Assembly (NCBI RefSeq): GCF_050908995.1
Contig: NC_135120.1
Location: 20,845,433-20,909,432 of the forward strand
DNA: 64,000 nt
Direction: 5' to 3'
From: Andrena cerasifolii
Lineage: Eukaryota; Arthropoda; Insecta; Hymenoptera; Andrenidae
Under the pieces are notes generated by a model, which saw nothing but the letters and a program-made list of their open reading frames with translations, made no database searches and was not told where the DNA came from. Position numbers and translations under genes: made by a program. Numbering within the stretch: the stretch's first letter is position 1; every line of letters begins with the position of its first letter. Below are positions 12,350-25,011 of the stretch, one piece after another.

Positions 12350-14815
12350 CTTATGTGACTGTAAAGGTAGTAGATTAAACAGTCTCCTGAGGAAAATTCC
12401 TCAAGGAATCTTCCACCAATTAATGACCCTTTCTACGGATCTACTCCTAGCAAGGATTGTTAATCGATCGAATCAGAATTCCATTCCAAGGGAAGTGTCG
12501 GTAGGATTAGATAGCTTCCGCGATACGTGCAACAGTCATATCGCTGTCAGAATGTCAGCCCGCCCGTTTCGCCACGCCTCTCGCGCACCTTTCAGCTTAC
12601 CCACCGCGTACAATTCGATTTATCTAGTTAAAGTCGAAAGCGACGAGTGCCACGCGCTCGTTGCGCGACGCTGACATGCACCGTTGGGACGTCCGCTGAT
12701 CCCCGCGACACGCGGATGTCGAACATCGGAGGGAGGGCGTCGAGCGTGTACACTGTAAAACTTCTACCCAGGCTCGGGGTGCCGGGACCAACATCCAGGA
12801 AGGATTTGCGAATTCACACTCCATTGGTCATTTTTCATTCTTTCTCTGGCCGTCGACGTTCAGCGCGCTCGACTTTTCCGGCTTCGCTTCATGGGGAACA
12901 CGAGGATTAATAGAATCAGTGACGAAGGGCAGTTAAAATTGATTTCACTGCTAACGCCTCGGTGGTTCCTCATTATTCCTCGACTCGGGTAACTTGTTGC
13001 GTTTGGAAACACCCTTAGAACACTGCACGCGCTGCCAAAGAAGTGACGTAACTAAACATAGGTAATTACGAGACGCTATTGACGATCCCCTGCGCTGCAG
13101 GGTGAATGGAACAAAAGCTGCATCCAGTCGCCGACCGTTGCGCGAATTTTTTTGCGTTTATACGTGGCATCGTTACGATTATATTAGGGAGCGGAGGTAG
13201 CGCGACACTTCACGAGCGCTGAAAAGTACCCTTTTTTTTCCGCGAGCGCGCATCCCCCGCGCGGCCCTATTATCGAGAATAAAGCGCGGTGCGTATCGGT
13301 GCTTCCAACTAGGCGAATCTCATATTCGACGGTATTATTTGAACGATTAACGCGAACGGAAGCCCCGGCGATGTATTGTTGGCAACATTTTCCAGCGGAG
13401 CGTTTACAATTCTCTCTTTATCGCCTTTCGGCTTATCCGGATTGCGCCGGAGCGTTTACGAGTTGCGTGTTCCATCCTAATAATAACCATTAAGTTAACG
13501 AACTGCAACCGGCGGCTGTTTGAACATCGGAGGGAACACGGAGATTAACGTGCCGTTAATAAGATTATCCGCGTAAACAATAGATCGTTCATCTCCGGCT
13601 TTCCAGCGTCCGATCCCCCGGATATAATACCGAGACGCGTTTATTCAAAAACCCGATTACGGTGTGATACAATGTCGCGACGCTTTGTCAATGGGACAAA
13701 GTATCGCGAAACAGGGCTGCTTTCGCGTGGCAAAATAATGAGCGTAGATTGCCTTTGCAATTCAATTTTTGTGGGTTGCTGTGGCAAATTGTTCTGGGTA
13801 GATTTAAAGTTGACAGTGCTGTTGAAACTATTCACAAACCTTCTGAACGTCTCCATTTCACCCCACAGTGGGGCTTATTTTTCTTCAGCATTCCATTTCG
13901 TTATTAAATATCTTTCTTAATAAAGATTTAAGCGCAATAGATTACGCGCAGTTTAAAAATTTGTTCCCTCAATGTATCCCTGCATTTCTGCTTACATAGA
14001 TCTGGAGATATGGGTCCGGTGAGACCCAGCGTAATTCTAATTTAGGTGCGCGCTGTAGGGTTAAATAAAGTACAACACTTGCAAATCTTAGAATTCTCAT
14101 TTTATATTAATCTCGTTCAAGAACCTTCTCCGCGACGTGTGCCTCTCCCCACAAGTTTACGTAATGAATCGCTCGAAAGCTCCGAGCCAAAACAAACTCG
14201 CGCCGAGGAATGAATCACGGCTCCCTTGGCTGCAGCGCCGAGGATGCAGGGAGCAAAAGTCGGTCGCCTAGCCGAATAAAAAGACGTATCGAATTACTGA
14301 AAGGCGTGTTTCCAGAAGGGAGTGGATGGGTCGGACGCGTGCGTCGGCCGACGACATTTCGAGAAAAGGAGAAGACTCGCTGAGGGTGAGCCTGCTCCTC
14401 GGCCGATTGCGGATCGCAGCGCGGCACCGAAACGGCAAGTGCATTCTGCGGCAACCAGCCATTCCCCGACATCTCGGTGTAATCAGACACCGTTCTTGGG
14501 GAGTGATGTAAAATGTAATTGAAAACATCCGTGGTGCTTCTGATCCGTGCCGCTCCCTCTTGCTTCTCCTCTTTCCTTGGTCGCGGCGCGGCGGCGGAAC
14601 CGCCACCCCCTCTGTTCCGCAATTAAAAGTCGCTTCTCCGTGATTTCTGCTGCTCCCGTTTCGCGCTCACCTGTTCACTACAGCCCACAGTTCATCCTGT
14701 GGATACATTCCTAACGCTCTTTCCGCGATTGCCAATTGCGAATGCTAACAATAAGTAGGAACATGCTATAGCACGATACGTGCAATTGCGTCAAAGACGA
14801 AGGGAGGTTCTCTTC
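12350..14815. other. Non-coding stretch
   Basis: Mixed CpG-rich and AT-rich sequence. Short frames on both strands, none with recognisable protein features. No repeats seen. Confidence 0.45.
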
Positions 14816-14827
14816 CAGCACTTTAGT

Positions 14828-15636
14828 CAGGGTTGCCACCTATCGGGTTTTCGCCCGAAGACTTCGGGTTTTGAAGCAAATCACTGGTTACACTGGAAAA
14901 ATCTCCGGGTTGTAGAAAAAAATGAGATAATAAGAATTGTGTTATTATTGGCATTTTCTTATTTCCGCTACGCCATCTGGTGGCGAAAATTAAAGCAGTC
15001 TATTCGGGTTAGTTGTCACGTATTATTGGCAGTATTGGGAATTTCGAGTGTTTGATGATCGATTTTGTAAAATTTAACAGACTATTTAATGACAAAAACA
15101 CTATTGCAATATTTCGATACTTGTGTGACACCAGTCCTGTAACGCGATTCACCCGATTACAGAGCTTACTTTAGTAGATGGCGCTCTCACAATATTTCCC
15201 AATACAGTGGTATCAATTTTATACACAACTAGCTTTACTACTCGTCTTCGCCCGAAATTTAGATTCCGATTTCATAAGAAATATTTTTTTGTTTTTTTTT
15301 TAAATGTTCACATTAATCTAGAGTAGTCAGAAATAATAAGCTGAGGCACATTTCGTGATCCCAGAGTTTATCGTTCGAAAGTTTTTAGGCGACAGACAAG
15401 CACAGAAACATATAGCAGCTTTCTGCTTTATACATTAAGATAAAGGTTATTAATGAAAAAAAAACAGATACTTTTAAATTCTGAATTGTTTGAGCCCAAA
15501 AGAATTGCTTATTTGTTTTCCGGATATTCGAGAACAAAACTTTTTTTGCTTCTTCCATTTCCGGGTTTATATTCGAATCTCCGGGGTGGAATGTGTGGCA
15601 CTCCGGGATTTATATGGTGATAAGGTGGCAACCCTG
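14828..15636. mobile_element. Non-autonomous hAT-like transposon with 8-bp target duplication
   Basis: Begins CAGGGTTGCCACCT and ends AGGTGGCAACCCTG, a 14-bp perfect terminal inverted repeat. The flanks ACTTTAGT (14820-14827) and ACTTTAGC (15637-15644) are an 8-bp target duplication with one mismatch. CAGGG-type ends plus an 8-bp duplication are the hallmark of the hAT superfamily. Subterminal CGGGTTTTCGC/CCGGGTTT words recur at both ends. The 809-bp interior has no transposase frame, so movement would need a transposase encoded elsewhere. Confidence 0.85.
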
Positions 15637-15644
15637 ACTTTAGC

Positions 15645-16749
15645 GTTGCTCTGAATTTTGGAGAACGAATCAATAGTCAGGGTTGAAGGAATCTTGCGTA
15701 GGTACCAATACCTACTTAAGATAGTTGTGTTTATTGAGTGCCCACTCGATTTATGGTCGTGGGCATGTGGATGCAACGGAGCTTATTCGTGCGACAGGAG
15801 GCTAGCCGCATCTTTCATCGAGAAGTTATTATCTCGTCTGGCGGTGCAAGCGACACAATGCAGCGCTACGCGAGGATCCCGCTAAATTCGGAATCGTGGA
15901 ACTTTTCAGAGGGCTGCGCGGCCCGTTGCGCCCCCGGAGAGAAAGAGTGCGATAATGCGTTTCCAAGTAGCTGAAAGTAGGTGTAAATACAAACCGGCGA
16001 TTTTTTCCCCGGGCATCGTGGAACATTAGGTGAAAGGAGCCGACGGAGGCGGTCCCTTTATTGCGAATATTTTCAATGGAAAGTTTTTTTTCTCACAATC
16101 CCCCCGGGCAAAGGCAGCGCCCCGTGTGCTGTGCCGGCGCACACGTGAACGATGGAGGGATACAAAAAAGGAGAAGAAAGGAGAAGAGAGAGGAGATCTG
16201 AAAAGGTATACGCAGAGTACCGCCTCTGATGAATGCCGCAACCAGTGGCCACCATGTTTTCCCTTCACTGGTCCGCCCTTGCTCCCGAAATATACCCCCC
16301 CCCCTCCCCTTCTGCTCATCCCTCTTGCCCGATTTTCCAACCCCTCGCCAAACCGCGATCGAACCCTTGTACGCGTCGGTATGCGCGTCAGAGGAATACA
16401 TTTTACCGGGCCCGTGTGCGAGGCAGAAAACGCAATATGTAGGTAGCAATAATAATCACGGCGACGTATCGTTTGATACAAGCTAACCGGGTGTATGTAG
16501 GTATATAGGCACATGCTCTCCAGCGAATGTATGTAGTATGTATGTAAACGTGATCCTTTTCATAAATAAAATATCTGCTCGCCAAGTGCTCTTCTTTTTT
16601 TCATCTTCCACGAAGTCTGACGCTGTCTAACGCTGAGAATGAAGTAAACATTTTTCGATACTTTGGATAGGAGTGATGGATTCGAGGAAGGCGTTTCAGT
16701 CCTGAACCCCATGCAAATTCACCCAAAGTTGTTGAATTGATGTAACTGT
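15645..16749. other. Non-coding stretch
   Basis: CpG-rich and polypyrimidine patches around 16080-16330, with overlapping short frames on both strands. No gene recognised. Confidence 0.45.
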
Positions 16750-16753
16750 TTAA

Positions 16754-16800
16754 GGGGAGAAGCCCGTATAAACGACTTATTTTTGTATCAGTTTTTAGGA
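16754..16800 (+). repeat. Possible solo end of a TTAA-type element
   Basis: TTAA (16750-16753) followed by GGGGAGAAGCCCGTATAAAC resembles the GGGG-starting ends of the TTAA-flanked elements elsewhere in the window. No matching right end was found, so this is weak. Confidence 0.25.
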
Positions 16801-17044
16801 ATTTTTTGCGAATATACCAATGCGCTAATCCTTTCGGAACTTTAAGGCTACTTTATTTAACATTATAACAAGTAAACAAAATTTTTTATAACGGTAAAAT
16901 TATAACACATACAAAGGAAACAGAGCAGTATCTGAAATAGTTTTCTTTTGCAGATGCAAAACGGCGCCGGTTGTAGCGTCTCTGGTAGTTATGTGAAACA
17001 GACCAATAAATTTGTTTTTTCAATTTATGTACGAATTGTAAGAA

Positions 17045-17322
17045 TATACACCACAAATGGTGTAAAAAATTGTATATTTTAAAAATGGAACTTCAAACAA
17101 TTAGGTGTGATTCCCGTTATATTGGTTTAAACCCAGTGGTTAAAATTAATAATTTGGTTAAACCTTGTGCTTCATATTCTGAGAAATATTGTAAACTAAA
17201 GATGTTTAAATAATTTAGAATTATTTTCTTGCAACTATAGTACAAACGTAACGCATATAATAATAAGAAAAATACGAAATGAGCAGAAATGGGGACATGA
17301 GCAGAAATTGGGATATTCACCT
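17045..17322 (-). mobile_element. TA-flanked DNA transposon, family 2, copy 2 (reverse, partial)
   Basis: The right end reads ATGAGCAGAAATTGGGATAT then TCACCT before TA (17323-17324). This is the inverse of the left ends at 905 and 30652. About 110 bases match them, including the doubled GAGCAGAAAT word. The other terminus is not visible, so the left boundary is approximate. Confidence 0.55.
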
Positions 17323-17366
17323 TAGTCTTGGCGCTCGGAGGCGTGCTTGAATTTCGCTCTGTAACT

Positions 17367-17455
17367 TTGGGTCTGTAAATATATTTATTATATTCTGTAA
17401 ATATATTAATAAATATATTAATAAATATATTAATAAATATATTTACAAACCCAAA
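17367..17455. repeat. AT-rich palindromic array
   Basis: Tandem ATATATTAATAA units flanked by GGGTCTGTAAATATA on the left and its near-inverse TATATTTACAAACCC on the right. The whole can fold back. Confidence 0.75.
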
Positions 17456-17459
17456 GGAT

Positions 17460-19530
17460 CTTTGTTCTGTTATACGTTTTAAGAGCGGTTTATGGATTTT
17501 TTTTTAAATTTTTCAGTTGATTTATAAAGTGTCCTCCTCTTAAAGTGCGATTTAGATGAGCTCGGCGCTCGGAGCCTCGTTGACTCACCAGGCTATACAT
17601 ATTATCGACACGGAGTTGAATTTCGACCTATAACTTTGAGAATATATTTTTGAAATGTTTTAGAAGTGATTTATGGAAAAATGTTTGTTTCCATATTTCG
17701 CTCGATTTGTAAGGTCTTCTTCCATTAACGTTGCACAGTACCTATAATACAATGTTAAAAGATCGTTTGATCAATGTGCCCGCCACATCGAGAAAAGAAT
17801 ATTCCGCGGCTTCACCGCGTCTCCTCTGACGACTTTGTCGTTCCCTTTGCAACTTGGGCCGACATGCGCGCGCCGTTTGAGGAAGAGGCAGAAGGTGGAA
17901 GAGACGCAAAGAAGCAGGATGAAAGGAGAGAAAAAAAAGGCGGTCCGATAAACGAACTGCCGCGGATCGCGGCACTTTAATCTTTCTCTTCGAGGCATCG
18001 GCCGCCTTTTGCGGAGTTCAATGAAAAGATGGTAACAAGGTGGGGGTGCGCCCCTTCCATCGCCGATCCGACTCCCCTATCCACGGTCGACTCATTATGG
18101 CAACATGCGGTAAGTATCCTGGTGTTTAAGTCTCGCCCGTACCCTTCGTGCCAGGGGTGGCTCGGCAGGAGGGTAGGTATTAGTTATATGTATATTCGTG
18201 TACACCGCACTATAAAAAGTGGTAGTCCAGAGGCTGGAGAGCGCGGTGCACGGCGCAGAGTCCCGAAGGGCCTTCAGGAGCGACAAGGACAGGATGGGAG
18301 AGCATCCCTTATACCCTGGCGGCTCGTTGTACGGCTGGGCGCATCCGAATAGTCTCACTCCCCTGATCCCGGGGATTCCAGGTGGTTTCTGTCCCCCTCT
18401 GCCCTCTCCGACCGCCTTCTCGAAAATTAGGTAGCCCGAATCCGATGCACACAGCTGCGATCCGCAACAGCATCGCGGAGGATGCTGCTCCGCTGGGTAG
18501 ATATCTGCCACGTTGCTTCCTCTCTACGCTCCTCCTCTATTTACGGATAGAAATTAACCTTTAATTTAATCTTGAAACTGTCAAGCTGCGAGTGAAATTA
18601 TCGAAGGACATGTAGCGACGTTAGGTAACGCGAGGACCCCGTATTCGTTACAAGGTCCGGCATTTGGGACGGGCCATGGAGCAGGATCCTCGCCATTTTC
18701 AGCGAATTTCGGGCATTGTCGCGCCCGGGCGGGGATCCGAACCAGGTAACGTACTATCTGTCGGATCCTCGGCCAGGTAGCGAGAGGACTCGGTGCCGGT
18801 GCACTCGGGGCCGCACCGACCGCAGCTAATCCGTGGCAGCGACGGCGCTGGGACTTGCTACCCCCACCGAATCCGACGACAGCCGACCGGCCAACCCCCT
18901 GTAAGAGGCAACGATACCGCGGGCTGAAAAGCCGCTACGAATAACGTGCTTACGCGCGATCATCCGACCGCGATCCTCAATGCCCGTGACAGATGAAGCT
19001 GCGCGCCTCTGAATCGAACTTAAGCCAGCGCTAAAGAGCGGGTAGAGAGCCAGCCGCGCTAAGTCCTCGTGGATGGATGGACAGCCCGTGAGTACAGTAC
19101 TCCTCTCTCTCTCCTTTTTACAGCGGTCCCGACAATACGGTGTAGATTACTTTTCAGAATGGGCGGCGTGACGTAAACGCGCCCGTTTCCCCTCCCCTGG
19201 CGAACAATCGTCGTGTTTGCCGACACAATTTCCACGGATTAAAATCGTGAGAGCAAGGAGGCCGAAGGAGGGTTAAGATCCTCGCCCGGGACGCTGGACT
19301 GCGTTTCCGCGTGGACGCCAAAGCGCTGGCTCGGGTGGGACAGTGGACGCGGGGTTTTGAATTGGAGGAAGGAATTGTGTGAGTCAGGATAATGTTGGGG
19401 GAGGATGGCCGAGATGATTACTGTTGTATATCTTCGGACGCGTCTCCTAATTCTATTGGAGTTTTATGGAATTCTGAAATTGAAACTATTCTCCCCAAGG
19501 GTCGAATTGGTTCGGATATTAAAGTACACT
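17460..19530. other. Non-coding stretch
   Basis: CpG-rich with several splice-donor-like words (GCG/GTAAGT at 18110, CCC/GTGAGT at 19088). No linked coding frame could be supported. Confidence 0.4.
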
Positions 19531-19535
19531 AGTCT

Positions 19536-20092
19536 GAGCTATTCCGCGTCAAAACGGATAGGTGAAAAATTTAGCTTCACCGATTCTCTTCAAAATTACA
19601 GCATTTGTCGATAACCTTGCAAAAACCTATGTCAAATAGTTTCCGAAATATTTAATCTTAAAGTTTCGAAAATTCAAACAAAATCGGCTGACGCGTCATT
19701 ACTTAAACTGTAATATCTCGGTCATTTTTAAAGATAATACCACCGTCTTGGGCTTATTTTAAAACTGAAGAAATACTTTCCTACGCTGGGCTACTATAAA
19801 CAAAATATTCTATATATGGTTTGAGAAAGCATTCCTTCAGCTTTAAAATGTACCCAAGACGGTAGCATTATCTTAAAAAATAACGGAGATATTACAGTTT
19901 AAGTGATGACGCGTCAGCCGATTTGGTTTGAATTTTCGAAACTTTAACATTAAATATTTCGAAAACTATTTGACATAGGCCGTTGAAATTTAGTATACCT
20001 TGTTTTTGCAAGGTTATCGGCAAATGCTGTAATTTTGAAGAGAATCGGTGAAACTAAATTTTTCACCTATTCGTTTTGACGTGGAGTAGCTC
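19536..20092. mobile_element. Fold-back (palindromic) element, 557 bp
   Basis: Two arms of about 230 bp pair almost throughout. The outer ends are GAGCTATTCCGCGTCAAAAC and the inverse of GAGCTACTCCACGTCAAAAC. The arms also share GCTGACGCGTCA and CCAAGACGGT words. GTCT flanks both ends (19532-19535 and 20093-20096), a possible 4-bp target duplication. No coding capacity. Superfamily not assigned. Confidence 0.75.
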
Positions 20093-23000
20093 GTCTGCCG
20101 CTGAACCATGTGGTGTCTAAAAGGAGCAGCAGGTCCGTAGAGATTCCGGAAAGTCGAAGGGGCCCGGGCTGACCGCGATCGGAGTTAAAGGCGTGTATTC
20201 GATCCGTCGACGGGGTAACGACGGAGCGCATTCGATATCGGGCCCTGATGAAGGCTTCTCGGGTGTCAGGCTGTTGCGGAGGGAAAGAGAGGAGAGAATA
20301 AACTAGAAAGGAAGACTCAACGATGGGGCCGCATTCCTAGACGGCTTACCTGTCGGTTATCGTGGCGGCCATCGCTCGTCTTCCCGTATCCAAAAGGTGG
20401 CGGATTTGTTTCTTCCTCTTATCCGACCGTTGAGCGGGGGCTTTCGCGCGGGGGTGGCGGGCCCGCTGCTACAAAGGCACCCTGGGGACGCAACAGCGGT
20501 ATCATCTTCGGGGAACCGAAAGCTACCGAATTCTCCAATCGTTCGAACGCGTCGTGCCCGATTCTTTCCAGTCGCGTGCGTCCACTCGACAGATATGAAA
20601 GTGTCCCGGCTGGTCCATTGTTTGAAGGCCGGGTGAAGTTCGGGTAGATCCTCGATCATCCGAATCGTACGAATACATACCGTTTTATCCGGTCAACAGA
20701 AGAGGGCTGCGTTTCACGTTTGTTTGACTATGGGTTCGGTAGTTTCATCACTGGATGGATGCGTTGAGTATCCCCATAAAAAAACTTCGAAAAAGTAAAA
20801 CAATTACGCCAAGTACATGAAATCAAATAAGTCGCAAAAATAGAAGAAAATAATAATTACAATATAAACAAAATATGTGAAATCAAAATGAGCTACAAGT
20901 ACATAATGGTGCTTTCCAACTGCGCTTAAGATGATCCAACTAACATATCGCGGACGTTTTAATGAACCCATCAAAAAGAATCCCATTTAAAAACATATCG
21001 TAAATTAATAGCTTTACAAAATTAATGATATACAAAAATTTCGCCAATTATAACAACGGCTATTTATACAAAGAAAAATTGTATTACATAATATTAAGCA
21101 GATATATTTTTACACAAATAAATATTTTTTACGGGATAAGTATTTATCTAAATGCGCAATCACCGCTTTCCTTTTCTCTAATTTATTTGTTACAAAATTT
21201 AGATGCGTTTAAACAAGTGTATGTCTTCACTTCTCTTCTTTGGATAAAGGTGGGTTAGGTTTCTGAAAGCACGTACAATTCTATGAATCTGCAAGCAGGT
21301 ACAATTATCCATTTGGTTGTTATTTTTTTTTTCAAATTTCTTTTAATACTTGAGGAAATAAATAGAAATAGAGTGACCTTTTTGCTTTTGTAAGTGTAGT
21401 TATTAGTAGTTCCAGTAATAAAATAATATATAATAATTTATTTACAAAAATTAAAATCCTTTATTGAAACAAGAAACGCTAATTAAATTCATGCATTACG
21501 ACACTTGGTAGGTTAATTCAATAGTAGACGATCCTTGCCGAAGAGTCAACTAATCGACGAACGCAACATGTGTTAGTCTCCCTTTTGGCTGAATGTGTGC
21601 GTGTAACGCGTATACGTATTACACTGACGAAAAATTTCTTGAACAAGAAGAATCAGGAGAAAAATCTTACCGTTTCTGACAGATCCATGGGACGATATTA
21701 CGATATCTCTGTCATGCGTGGACCGATTTCATTGAATTTGGTCTTGATCGAAAGCTTATATGCGGTTTACATACGAAAAATGCCTTTAAACTTAGAAAAT
21801 ATTGCAGGCGTGATGAGATATTAATGAAATAAGTTTCAGGTTAGGTTGGAATAGCCGTGCGGCGAGTAAATGATAGCGGTAGCGACAGTCGACATATGCA
21901 TGATGTCTTTCATGTACTTGGCGTCGAGACGCCACCGCGTCTCTAGATTTTAAGAGTTCGAATACATACAGCTACCCTTTAAGAGCTTCGCACAATGGAG
22001 CTCCGTAGAGGAAGATTTTCTTCCCTTAATTAACAAGGCTCTCCTTTACGCGCTGAGATCATCGCATCGGCAATTGGGAGCCCACGAAGGTACTCTACTT
22101 AGGTAAACGTTGGGCCAAGGGAAAAGTCAATTCGCAGATATTTATGAAGTAGCGATTACAACGAATAATAGCATGGCGAATCATTGAACGCTCCCCCAGC
22201 CGACGTGTCCCCTTTCTGCCATTATAGGGAGCCACTCATGCACGAAGTATTATCATACAAATATAATCCCTCCACGCCCTTCCGCGGAATAATATTTGCT
22301 CCGATCGTCGTACCACCAATTATCTTAACTTGCGCGATATGTCAACCTTTATGCACGTGTGTACACACTCGTGGCCGCATATGGCGTCTGTGCGTGATCC
22401 TTGCACGCTGCTCCTGCGTCCTGCGCGACGCTACTTATCGCATAATCGTAGCTACCGATTTCCCTGTGTTTTCTATCATTCTTAGGAAAGGACAAGCAGA
22501 TGCGTCCGTTTGGCTCGAAACCAGCGAGCAGTGGCATTGCACCAGAGGAAATCTGTTACCATTAGGAGAAGTTCTTGCTGCCCCAGAGTCGACAGGATGC
22601 GCCGTAAAACGTAACTCGAAAACAGAAGGAATCTAAGAGAAAGATCGTTGGAGCAGAGCGTGTAAGCAACGGCAATGCACAGTGGACTCCTATTCTCTGA
22701 CATTTCCCGGGCCCTCGGGAAACAGTCGCCCCCTGATTGGTCATCTGTGCGTGATTGGCCGCGTTATGCACACGACAGTGAGCCGGACCAGCGACGCGAC
22801 GCTCCTCGTCCCTCCACGGGCAACGGAGGCAAGCCGGCCGTGAAAATCTTCTAAATCAATTTCTGCGGCGACGTTTTATCAAGTCGCGTCCCTCAATCTC
22901 GTCGGATTTAGCACGAAAACGAATGCCCTTGGACGGCGGGATCGATAGGCTTGCCACGCGGATATCGGCGGCCCTGCATTTGTCTCGACAGGGGGAGAGA

Positions 23001-24004
23001 AACGTCCGCCTAAACTCGATACGTCCGCCCCAAAACCCCCTGGCTTAACATCGTTCCTGTAATTTTCTCCACTGGCCCTGGCCGCGTTATCGCAGCTTCC
23101 CCTGCGAGCGGGAATATTTTACAAACGGAAGCTCGGAGATAAGCCACCTTAACGACGAAGCAATCACGATCCATCGTGTCCTCGCGATACCCTTAGGTAT
23201 CTTCGTCATTCCGCCTCGCCTCTTAATAAAATCAAAAGCCTCGCGTTCTCTAATACCCCCAATAAACTATCTCGTTATACAGTAGAAGGTCCTGCGCGCG
23301 TCGCTCTATCCGCGATGCAGCGCAGCTTCGTTTCGGCTCCGTCCGAGGGAGATTTAATTAAGAATTTTTTCAAAGCGGACGCCCAGCCGGCTCTCGCGCT
23401 GCCGCCTCTGCCGGGACGACTGATACATCTCAAGCGAGCGTGGTCGAAAAAGGAGCAAACGGCGGACAAAAGTCGAAATGACGGGGCGGCGGGGGGGGAT
23501 AAAGAGGTGGAAAAAGAGATCGGGACGTAGGTTCACATTTCGGTCCGGTAGCACGAACAAGCGGCCCGGGCTCGCTCGGCGGCCGGCAAAGCATTCCTTA
23601 CGTCAGGACTTCACCGGGCGGCTGATCCTCCGTGAGGATGAGAATCGAGAAAGGTCAGCGGGATACTTCGACGAGGGGCTACTGGTCTCTCGTTCGCGTA
23701 GGCCTCCTATCCGCGTCGCTGGCTCCTTCGTCAAACTCGGGGAGCGTGCCCTGCACGTCACAGCGTGAGCCTCGCGTTTATATCTGCCTCTATCCACCGA
23801 CGTCCGTACGAATTTCAGCGGCGTTTCGTCGGGCCAGGACGAATGGCCCCGCGTGTAAACCGGCCAGAAGGGGAGAAGGAGTACCGTCGCAGAGGCACGA
23901 GACATTCGATCGCGGCCGAAGGGCCGCTTTCAGATTTAAATCATCGTGAACGAAGCCCTCGCGTCCCGGATCCTGCGCACCGCAACCGCGAGCACCCATT
24001 TCCC
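20093..24004. other. Non-coding stretch including an AT-rich island
   Basis: 20765-21520 is markedly AT-rich with poly-A/T tracts. It is bracketed by a 16-bp exact inverted repeat (20807-20822 and 21908-21923). The rest is CpG-rich. A possible - strand start/donor pair at 20350-20372 is discussed as a finding. No gene confirmed. Confidence 0.4.
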
Positions 24005-24012
24005 CCGCCCCG

Positions 24013-25003
24013 CAGTGGGGAAATTTCGCGATTTTATGGCCAAGAGCACAAAACTAATTTTTTGATTTCGACAAAATAAATGCAAATGTCAATTGAAGAA
24101 CTAATCTGAGTATCAAATGCCAGCAATTTTACTGTTAAGTGTTTTAATACAAAGCTCGTATAGACTCGCAAATGTTTATGTTCGTGTGAGGTTAGACCGA
24201 TCGCAAAGAATTAATCCAGATTTTCAAGTTGCTTCGAACACTTGCTAATAGTTGCTAATCTTGTAATTATATGCATTTTTTTAAACACTATGCAGTGTGT
24301 CCTGTTTAACATACGACATAACTGTGACCGAAACTGGTTCACATTACAAACTTTTTTATTCTGTTTTAAACGATTTTATTCAGCTTCGATCCTCTGTTCG
24401 ATTGTTTGTATTATGTATGTTTAAAGAATTATAAATAAACTAAATTTCGACCGTAAAACTTAACTACAATGGTATCGGCGCACTGGATCGGTCAGATTAA
24501 AACAATTGTTATTTTAATAAATTAAAATAATACATCAAAGCTATTTTGCAATTAATTAATTATATACATTAGTTTCCGACGTTTCGATCTTGGTTTAGAT
24601 CATCTTCAAGGAAAGTTAAAAACATATATAAAATATTGCGTATGCTATTGAAAATAAGTCACCGTGCTCTGGCACAACGTGTGACTTATTAATTTATTAA
24701 AATCTTTTAATTTATTAAAATAATAATTGTTTTAATCTGACCGATCCTTCTGCTATGCTCTTCTGCACAAATAATAAAAAAATCTTTATCGTTCGTAATT
24801 TTTGTAAGTGCTGTTTTTCGGATAATTTAGTTTCTCATATATTAGAACGTAAGAGTGCCGAATTTTATATATTAAAAATAAGTTTTCAGGTGTTGACCAC
24901 GAAAATAGATATACTTCTTCGATTGACATTTGTATTAAATTTGTAATATTCAAAACTTTCATTTCTGTAGTTTTGGCCATAAAATCGCAAAATTTCCCCA
25001 CTG
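24013..25003. mobile_element. Non-autonomous DNA transposon with CAGTGGGGAAATTT ends
   Basis: The left end, CAGTGGGGAAATTTCGCG followed by ATTTTATGGCC, is inverted at the right end with about two mismatches over 31 bp. The flanking 8-mers (CCGCCCCG and TGCGCCCG) agree at only four positions, so an hAT assignment rests on the CAGTG start alone. A smaller fold-back element (24485-24747) is nested inside. No transposase frame. Confidence 0.65.
24485..24747. mobile_element. Nested 263-bp element with GGATCGGTCAGATTAAAAC ends
   Basis: Left and right ends are inverted copies over about 40 bp (GGATCGGTCAGATTAAAACA then mostly A/T). The interior includes a GACGTTTCGATC/GATCATCTTCAAGG stretch on the + strand (24579-24611) that can form a GATC/GATC stem. 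The element sits inside the larger element at 24013-25003. Confidence 0.65.
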
Positions 25004-25011
25004 TGCGCCCG

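Noticed and set aside
20357..20659. 100-codon - strand frame beginning MIEDLPELHPAF
   Set aside because: The first 25 residues look protein-like, but the rest is Arg/Pro-rich and a stop falls eight bases before the only good donor. Not supportable without transcript data.
21256..21265. Telomere-like TTAGG words
   Set aside because: Only single or double GGTTAGG-type words occur, with no tandem (TTAGG)n array.
24005..25011. 8-bp target duplication for the CAGTGGGG element
   Set aside because: CCGCCCCG and TGCGCCCG agree at only four of eight positions, so the hAT label is not claimed for it.
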